From Albugo candida (lineage: Eukaryota; Oomycota; Peronosporomycetes; Albuginales): a stretch of 64,000 bases of DNA. The translations under genes and the position numbers were made by a program. Below are positions 57,856 through 64,000 of this stretch, piece after piece. Every line of letters starts with the position of its first letter. Within the stretch, counting starts at the first letter, position 1. The notes under the pieces are model-generated. The model was not told the DNA's origin, did no database searches, and was given only the letters and a program-made list of their open reading frames with translations. The stretch lies in contig JBDOQK010000008.1 in assembly GCA_040437565.1 (NCBI GenBank), positions 124,001 through 188,000 of the forward strand. Reading direction: 5' to 3'.

Positions 57856-59400
57856 ATGCGACCTACTTCAGATGACGACGTCGCACAATTATTATTGTAC
57901 GACCAACAAGATCGTCGCACCTGGCGGAATAATTTTCGTGATGTGGGTAGGAGACCGTCTCGGATTCTTAATGCTGTATTCGTACTTGGCATTTTCGCGT
58001 TTTTGGCGCTGCTATTCCACATCTACTCTGTCTCTTTATTGCGAGATGTTAAAGTCACACTTTTGGATCTCATTGTCCCAGACATGTGCCATGCGGATAC
58101 AAACGCACAAATGAAAGTGCAATTAATGAACCCTTCCTACTGCTCACCCATGATAAGGTCTATCAGCTACACGATCATCGCTCAAGGCCTCGGCACAGTC
58201 ATAGGCAGCATACAGATCCCTTCTTTCAAGCTAAGTTCCGATAAATCGATCAAACTCCTTGATCTGCAAATACACATCCATTTGTCCCCTTTTGAGCTAT
58301 TCGAAACAATAAAAAAATACAAGCACAATCTACGAATTCTTGAGAGTTACACTGTAGAGATTGGCTGCTTTCTGATTCCACTGAAGAAAACGATACAACT
58401 GTCAAGAGATATAGCAGCAGAAAATGCTCTTTTCTTTCTCCATCCAAACGAAAGCTGGAATGGAACGATGGAACAGCTCTTACTTCGAATTTCGAAAACG
58501 ATTTCTTTGTCGCACTTTCGGGTGGAAGACGATATGATACATGAGCGTGTGTTTGCATTCACCACCGTGAAATTCGGATACCAATCGCGCATTAAGTGGA
58601 ATGTGCCGTCCTTTGCATTATGGCTTGAAAATGCGCAGTATGGATCTATTCTCCAAGTGGGGATGAAACGATTTATTCTCGGTACTGGGAATACTCACAT
58701 ATCGGCATTCACGGTTTTGCAACATAATGAAACAAAATCGTTATTACAGATGCTAAAAAGTTATCTTGCCAGCAATCAAGATATGACAATGTCTGTGCGG
58801 GGAAGTGAACGACACAATGACTGCTATTTCTCACAGCTTTTGCAGTACATCCAGATCGACTTTATAATTCCGAGTCAAGTTGATGGAAAGCCTGTGTTCT
58901 TGCGTAAGTATGCTGTTCAGCCGTATCTAAAGCAACTCAACTCTAAAACGCGTGTGTGCTTGCTGCAACTCAACGTGTCGATAATAGTAAACAATCCCTT
59001 ACCGATCACATTTCAGCTTCTCAGAACCGAATTCGACTTGTATTACAAAGTGTACAAAGGAAAGACTGAGAGATTCCTCAATGAAAAATCCAGTCTACCA
59101 ATATCAAGCAAAGAAACATTCCACCCTTTCCCGAATCGGCATGAGTCACCGTACACAGTATTCCTAGCTCACATTGATGAAACTTATAGTATCACATGGG
59201 CGGCTCACGAGGAACATCAAGTTCTTCTTCAAGTGAACATTCAGAAGTTTATTATTTGCACAAAGCTGTTTCAGCTATATTTACAGAATCAGCTATTCTT
59301 CACTGTGTGGAAAGGGGTTCTAGGACTGCGCATTGCTGGGGGCAACTTATCGATACCATTTCAATTCAACGATATTCATGTCACCCCTCACTTCAAGTGA
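57856..59400 (+). CDS. Single-pass membrane protein, LEA2/DUF3712-like
   Basis: A single exon encodes 514 residues from the ATG at 57856. After a short cytosolic N-terminus (MRPTSDDDVAQLLLYDQQDR) there is one transmembrane helix at about residues 38-58 (LNAVFVLGIFAFLALLFHIY). The remainder is a chain of beta-rich segments with the LEA2 rhythm, such as VTLLDLIVPDMCHADTNAQM, QLMNPSYCSPMIRSISYTI and LNVSIIVNNPLPITFQLLR, in which an 'N-P' follows a hydrophobic strand. Fungal DUF3712 proteins share this plan: N-terminal anchor plus repeated LEA-14-like domains. I infer a type II protein with an outward or lumenal beta domain; its function is unknown. About 1.8 kb downstream of the homeobox stop, but really adjacent once the gap is collapsed. 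Confidence 0.75.
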   Translation: MRPTSDDDVAQLLLYDQQDRRTWRNNFRDVGRRPSRILNAVFVLGIFAFLALLFHIYSVSLLRDVKVTLLDLIVPDMCHADTNAQMKVQLMNPSYCSPMIRSISYTIIAQGLGTVIGSIQIPSFKLSSDKSIKLLDLQIHIHLSPFELFETIKKYKHNLRILESYTVEIGCFLIPLKKTIQLSRDIAAENALFFLHPNESWNGTMEQLLLRISKTISLSHFRVEDDMIHERVFAFTTVKFGYQSRIKWNVPSFALWLENAQYGSILQVGMKRFILGTGNTHISAFTVLQHNETKSLLQMLKSYLASNQDMTMSVRGSERHNDCYFSQLLQYIQIDFIIPSQVDGKPVFLRKYAVQPYLKQLNSKTRVCLLQLNVSIIVNNPLPITFQLLRTEFDLYYKVYKGKTERFLNEKSSLPISSKETFHPFPNRHESPYTVFLAHIDETYSITWAAHEEHQVLLQVNIQKFIICTKLFQLYLQNQLFFTVWKGVLGLRIAGGNLSIPFQFNDIHVTPHFK

Positions 59401-59572
59401 AATGCGAACGCGCCACGGTGCGAGCAATTAACGTTGAATGTAATCACTTGATATAAATAACCGGGGCGGTTGAAACGAAACGGGAATCGCAAAAATAGTC
59501 GGAATCCAGCAACTACTATTGTTTCATTGTCGATAAAGCCTTCTCGGCATTATACAAACGTGAGACTTTAAA

Positions 59573-60268
59573 ATGGGCGCTGTTGTGACAAAACCGTTGT
59601 GTTTGGTGACGGGGCTCACATATCCAGCCTATGCAAGTTTTAAGGCACTGGATAAGCAGCATCCGAGAACAGATCAGCAATGGCTCACATATTGGGCCGT
59701 GTACGGCATATGCACCTCATTTGAGACGATATCCACGAAGACATGCCGAAAATTGCCTGGTTTTTATTTTGCCAAGTTCCTTTTTCTCTTATGGCTTATG
59801 CTTCCCAAAACAAGGGTAGGTCCTTCATTTCTTTCGGATGTACCTGAGTCACTGAATAGTTTTTTCTCTCAGGGTGCTATGAAAATGTACAAATCGATTT
59901 TATATCCCATATACAAAATATATGAACCAAAACTTGATAGAAGGCTTTTAGAAATCCAAATTGGCGCTGAGGAGTTTGTGAACGAATACAAAACAAACGG
60001 TACTGAAGCAGTTACTCGAAGATTGCAGCGGATTCAACAATCCGAGGTCGTTACCAAGATCGCTGGTGCGATTGTGTCGCCGCTTCACTCCCCAACCTTG
60101 CAAAAACACCTCAGTGCCGCCAAGGATGTAATGCTTCGCCATAAACAGGCGCCATTGATATCAGACCAAGTAACAACAATGAGCGAGGAAAAGTTGAAGC
60201 CTTCGAAGAAGTTGCAAAAGGACACGGCAGAAGTAGAAGAAGCCAGGGATCCACTCCTTGTGATGTAA
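59573..60268 (+). CDS. HVA22/REEP (TB2/DP1) ER-shaping protein, 2 exons
   Basis: TB2/DP1/HVA22 proteins (REEP, Yop1) insert hairpins into the ER membrane and help form tubules. Removing a 57-nt intron (59816-59872) leaves 212 residues. The family core is clear: TGLTYPAYASFKAL, the WLTYWAVYGICTSFE segment (family W-x-x-Y-W-x-x-x-x-x-x-x-x-x-E), FLFLLWLMLPKTR, then GAMKMYKSILYPIYKIYEP. The intron is a multiple of three and contains no stop, so retention would insert 19 residues right after the LPKTR motif; the spliced form rejoins R to GAMKMY, as in other members (LPxFxGAxxIY). The C-terminal tail is charged and helical. Confidence 0.88.
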   Translation: MGAVVTKPLCLVTGLTYPAYASFKALDKQHPRTDQQWLTYWAVYGICTSFETISTKTCRKLPGFYFAKFLFLLWLMLPKTRVGPSFLSDVPESLNSFFSQGAMKMYKSILYPIYKIYEPKLDRRLLEIQIGAEEFVNEYKTNGTEAVTRRLQRIQQSEVVTKIAGAIVSPLHSPTLQKHLSAAKDVMLRHKQAPLISDQVTTMSEEKLKPSKKLQKDTAEVEEARDPLLVM

Positions 60269-60306
60269 ATAAGCCGACGCTCATTTATAATAAAATCACA
60301 TGTTCT

Positions 60307-61433
60307 TTAGCGCATTCTTATCTTTCCTTCTATGTCGCCCGCTTTGCCGCGCCGACCAGATCGATCCATCTCTTTCTTCGGGGAAGAGTGTTCGTACTTG
60401 TCAAAGCTTTCCTGTTGACAGCGCCTGAATTCAAGGACGGGTGCGTACTGATCATTGTGTCAGCATAGAAGATACCAGTACATTCAAGAAGAGCCTTACT
60501 TTGAGGTTCAGATGTCGTGCGAGCAAAGACCTGAATAGACCTGTTTTCTGTAATAGTCGACGCTCTAATGCATCAATCTTGCGCTTAGCAATCTGCTGAT
60601 TAGCTTGGTTCTTTCGCGCTGGCGTCCAGTGTAAAACCACACGACGTAAATCAGGAGATGCGCTATTCTGAAAGCTCATAAATTACATGAGATCTGAGAG
60701 AGAGTCAGTCATTTCTAGATAGATAACCTCGGTGACAAGCGGATAAATGGCATAATCAGTCGCATCTGCGTCCGATAACAGCCGTTCCTGTATGAAATTT
60801 TGAACCTCAAATCCAACTCTTTCCTGACGATGTGACACCCGCTCTCTTTGTCCTTCAGACTGCACCTTGATCAAAGGCACCTGCTGTTTGCTCCCTGAAC
60901 ACGGTTTAATTCAATTAAGCGATTTCAATGATTCTGTGCGACATACTTGCAATTCTCTTTTTTACGCCATTCTGAGTCTCTGATTTATTCGAAGATTCCA
61001 AAAGTTTGATGAGTTTATGTCGTGGTATTAATTGAGCCAATTCTTCTTCTTCTTCTAGCTCTTCCTCATTATCTGCTTCTCTCCATCCAAGTACTTCTCT
61101 GGGACTGTCATTATTGTCCGTCTCATGATCTTCGCCCCAGCTTTCCAGTAATCTAGGATTGCTACGAAGCTCTTTATGAAAGTCTTTCGTATTCATTTCG
61201 AACAAATTCGTGAACTCTGCCATCCTTTGATACATTTCTGCATCAACATTACGTATATCTCCGTCGTCGTCGGTGATTTGAGACGAATCGCCAAGTCTAT
61301 TGCTTATTCTGTGTGCAGACTGTCTTCTTTTGTTACGAACGCACAAAGGAATGGATGAATGCACTTGTCGTGCAGTCAGATGTCGTAAGAAGAGTGAGAC
61401 ACTTTTACTGATTCCAAACGTTTGACGCCACAT
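60307..61433 (-). CDS. RBFA: Ribosome-binding factor A-like protein, probably mitochondrial, 4 exons
   Basis: RbfA assists late maturation of the small ribosomal subunit. Exons: 61433-60947, 60894-60728, 60667-60500, 60447-60307, totalling 320 residues. The N-terminus MWRQTFGISKSVSLFLRHLTARQ is basic and amphipathic, as in mitochondrial import signals, followed by an acidic linker (EELEEEEELAQL). The RbfA KH-like domain is at about residues 180-300: RQERVGFEVQNFIQERLL, YPLVTENSASPDLRRVVLHW, LLQKTGLFRSLLARHLNLKYAPVLEFR, matching 'SpDLrxAxV ... xxxxxlRxxLaxxlxLrxxPxLxF'. Intron 2 (60668-60727) uses a GTTATC donor. The C-terminal end is basic. The start is only 41 bp from the divergent pseudouridine synthase. 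Confidence 0.82.
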
Positions 61434-61474
61434 TGTATGTGAACCACTTATATCGATAATAAATCAAACAAACA

Positions 61475-63024
61475 ATGGACTCCAAGCTCTCTGCACCAAT
61501 TAGTTTGGACCCATCCCTCTCCAGCAATACGACTGCGAAACGTGAATTGCAATACGCTGATAAGAAGAATGCTAGCAAAAAGCACAGGAAAGAAAAGTTT
61601 CAGACACCAGAACCAGAATATATTATCAAAAATGGTTTGTCGCATCAGCGCTCTCTTCTTTATTACTTATCGTCAAGTCGTTACATGTAATCTCAGGATA
61701 TCGACTTGTGAAGCCTTATGTGTACGAGTACCAAGCCTTTGCGAAAGAACGGTGGTACAAAAGGGAATTATTCGATGTATTGACGACTGAATTTGGAGCC
61801 TACACAAGCCAATATTATGTAAAGGTTTATCTAAGATGATAGCCACGAGAATTGATGATTTTTCCAGGATGTCGCGGTACGCTCTGGGCGTGTAACTGTG
61901 AATCACTCGATTGTCTCCCCGACTTATCAAATACAAAACGGCGATTTTATCGTCCACCGAACGCATCGACATGAGCCTCCGGTGAGCTCGGACAAAATTC
62001 CTGTCGTGCACGAGGATGATGAACTGGTAAGTCGGCTAGAATAAGCTGGAGATAGACCTAATGGTGCGGTTACGATGCAGCTGGTGGTTTCCAAGCCTTG
62101 TTCGATTCCGACACACCCATGTGGAGCGTACAGGCACAATTCTCTGCACTCAATTTTACTGCATCTATTTCCGGAGCTGAAATCTCTTCACGTTGTTCAT
62201 CGTCTAGATCGATTGACTTCAGGTACGTTTTCTCAGTGTTGACAGGACTTGAGTAGAACCTAATGATTGTGTGCCAAGGAATCGTCATATTCGCCAAAAA
62301 TGCTGCAACTGCGAAAAAACTAAGCACAGAGATGACCAAGCGCCAAGTTCGCAAGACTTATCTGGCGGGTGTCAAAGGTTCTATTCCTTTCAAATGGGAT
62401 GAAGAAACCAGAAAGCGGCAAGATGAGATCAAGGAGCGAGCTAGGGACATCTGTGACGCTAGTGAGATTTCATTCAGTGAGAAACAGATCCGAGTCAAGT
62501 GTCCATTGAGATGTTTGTCGCATAAAAATGGTGTCTGGGAGTGTCATAAAGATGGTAAAGAATCTGAGACAATTTTTGAATTGGATCAGCTCACCGTACC
62601 AACTGAGAACCGAGGTGCCTTGAGCGTGCTGAGATGCTATCCAGTCACCGGCCGCACCCACCAGATACGTCTACACCTGCAACTCATTGGACTCCCAATT
62701 GCAAATGACCCTTGTTACGGCGGAAAATTACACTTTGGAGTCAATCCAGAACTTTCAAAAACGATCGATGAGACAAAATCATCAGAGACAACAAAACCAA
62801 ATGGAAATGAAACGACAAACGGGCAGGATGTGTTCCAACATGCTAATGAAGATATGGAGTCTTATATGCAGAGACTATGTCAGAGATGCCATGACCATGC
62901 CGATGAAACCTCTTACAATCAAATACATCAATACTGTAGTGGTATATGGCTTCATGCTTTGGAGTACGAAATCGATAAAAAGAAATTTACTGCTTCTTTA
63001 CCGGCCTGGGCATGTCGATTGTGA
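61475..63024 (+). CDS. RPUSD2: RNA pseudouridine synthase, RluA family (RPUSD2/PUS9-like), 5 exons
   Basis: RluA-type synthases convert specific uridines in RNA to pseudouridine. Exons 61475-61634, 61697-61818, 61868-62026, 62081-62222 and 62279-63024 give 442 residues. The eukaryotic RPUSD2/Pus8-Pus9 signature is visible: GYRLVKPYVYEYQAFAKERW, an S4-like segment (GRVTVNHSIVSPTYQIQNGD), HRTHRHEPPV, VVVSKPCSIPTHPCG, then catalytic VVHRLDRLTSG with the invariant Asp, and the C-terminal CYPVTGRTHQIRLHLQLIGLP. An insertion of about 70 polar residues (after NPELSKTID) precedes the last helix, which ends in IWLHALEYE. Intron 1 has a GTTTGT donor. Target RNA (tRNA U32 or mitochondrial) cannot be told from sequence. 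Confidence 0.9.
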
Positions 63025-63158
63025 GTATTGAAGTCATTCCATGGGAGTATTATGAATGATGGGCCGAAACAGCTCTCTCTCATTACTCTCTTCACTAAGG
63101 TCAAGAAAATTGGAGATAGACTGTAAGTTCAAATCCACAACTAGACAATTCAATGATC

Positions 63159-64000
63159 CTAACGAGCCAGATTTTTGGCTTTGGCGAAGTTTGCATCATT
63201 GACTGCATGAGAGCTTGCTTCGTAACTGCAAAACACGCAATCACAAAAGGATGGATAGGATAGCAATTGATCTTGTGTATATGGCAGCAGCATGGCGTAT
63301 ACTGCTTCTGTATCAAGCTGACAGGCTCTCAACGTTTCGACTGCCTGAGCAATTGGAATGACACCTTGTTTGTGCTCATCGCACTGCCTAAACATTGATC
63401 GAAGACGTGGATATGCTTTCAGCTTTTTTGTTGGGTCAGCGGTATCATCATTGCGCTTCGGATAATTCGTCTCCAACGCCAGAGATGCTAGCATGTCCGC
63501 AAAGTCATCATAAAGGAATTCAGCTTTCGCTGTTGTCGAAGCCTCATTTTTCAAGCAGAGACAGAATCGAGCTAGAGTGACGAGTTCTTGTTCAACCAAG
63601 TTGCCAAACGGCTCAATTTTTTCCAGAATCGCACGAGCTACATCAAGGGGTAGAATTCCATTATTCTTTGAGTCTGCCTTCCGAAATATCTGACGCATGG
63701 CATTCAACTGGAAGCTAGATCCAATCCTTCTCCGGATAGAGGCTAGGATACTTTTTGCGTTAGAGTATGGAAATATATCTGGCCGACTTTCGCAAAATCG
63801 CAGTGTTGCATCATCTGTACCAATAATCTTTAGCGACTGGTAAGGCGTGAACATGAATGAGATGATTGCACCGACGTAGAAATCAGCAGCGACAAAGTAA
63901 GTGGGTTGGTCTAATGAAGCGGCAGGCATATCTTTTGAGCACTTCTTATATCGACCACGTTGGAGAAAGCGTCCGCCGATCAAACCAGTATTACTTTCAG
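63159..64000 (-). CDS. EF-hand-like protein, C-terminal part (5' end outside window)
   Basis: The frame is open from the right edge of the window to a stop at 63159; about 280 residues are visible. Two regions have EF-hand shape: MRQIFRKADSKNNGILPLDV and LRSMFRQCDEHKQGVIPIAQ, each with a helix, an acidic/polar loop containing Gly followed by Ile/Val, and a second helix. Neither loop has the complete set of calcium ligands, so binding may be weak or absent. Family and function are unknown; flagellar EF-hand proteins often look like this. No start is assigned because coding sequence continues past the edge. Confidence 0.65.
   Translation of the reverse strand, partial: ESNTGLIGGRFLQRGRYKKCSKDMPAASLDQPTYFVAADFYVGAIISFMFTPYQSLKIIGTDDATLRFCESRPDIFPYSNAKSILASIRRRIGSSFQLNAMRQIFRKADSKNNGILPLDVARAILEKIEPFGNLVEQELVTLARFCLCLKNEASTTAKAEFLYDDFADMLASLALETNYPKRNDDTADPTKKLKAYPRLRSMFRQCDEHKQGVIPIAQAVETLRACQLDTEAVYAMLLPYTQDQLLSYPSFCDCVFCSYEASSHAVNDANFAKAKNLAR

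Noticed and set aside
54223-58492. Tandem duplication of the homeobox and LEA2-like genes
   Set aside because: The 1,668-bp repeat ends exactly at a 100-N gap, as at the other twelve gaps; it is an assembly overlap.
1-64000. Transposons, viral remnants, CRISPR arrays, tRNA or rRNA genes
   Set aside because: I read for transposase, reverse transcriptase, integrase and capsid motifs, terminal repeats, spacer arrays and cloverleaf sequences and saw none that I could support; small RNA genes could still be missed by eye.

Overview
The window is a gene-dense piece of a protist nuclear genome, most likely an oomycete. Compactness, moderate AT-richness and very short introns suggest an Albugo-like white rust; the lineage is inferred from gene content and architecture, not measured. 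I support 24 protein-coding genes, two of them cut by the window edges. Introns are mostly 50-65 nt with GT..AG ends, many exons are tiny, and neighbours often start 40-100 bp apart in divergent pairs. I saw no transposon, viral element, CRISPR array or recognisable RNA gene.

Layout: GST fragment (+) and COG1 (-); BUD32/TP53RK (+), hidden in six small exons; transaldolase (-); an unknown acidic protein (+); DRG2 GTPase (-) divergent from a mitochondrial S-adenosylmethionine carrier (+); an OS-9-like ER lectin with an extra CULT-like zinc domain (+); a large formin (+); a 3,024-residue helical-repeat protein (-); a CFAP97-like coiled-coil protein (+); a VTI1-type SNARE (-); the ribosomal-protein chaperone ACL4 (-); GGNBP2 (-) divergent from WDR27 (+); a secreted, Lys/Glu/Pro-repeat, single-pass membrane protein (-); TMEM245/AI-2E-type permease with a doublecortin-like tail (+); D-lactate dehydrogenase (-) divergent from HSD17B10 (+); a DNA polymerase X relative missing one catalytic Asp (-); a TALE homeobox protein (+); an LEA2/DUF3712-like membrane protein (+); an HVA22/REEP protein (+); RbfA-like factor (-) divergent from a RluA/RPUSD2 pseudouridine synthase (+); and the 3' part of an EF-hand-like protein (-).

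Thirteen gaps of exactly 100 N interrupt the window. In every case the bases before the gap are repeated right after it (26 to 1,668 bp), so these are unmerged contig overlaps rather than missing sequence. Collapsing the repeats restores one continuous frame in each coding gene that spans a gap. The apparent tandem copies of ACL4, the homeobox gene and the LEA2-like gene are therefore assembly artefacts.

Functionally this is mostly housekeeping: Golgi and endosomal traffic (COG1, VTI1), ER quality control and shaping (OS-9-like, HVA22/REEP), translation and RNA modification (BUD32, DRG2, ACL4, RbfA, RPUSD2), and mitochondrial metabolism (SAM carrier, LDHD, HSD17B10). The least ordinary items are the CULT-like plus MRH fusion, the permease with a doublecortin-like tail, the altered Pol X active site and the giant unknown solenoid protein. 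Exon joins were worked out by hand; for every multi-exon gene described as complete, the summed exons give a whole number of codons.
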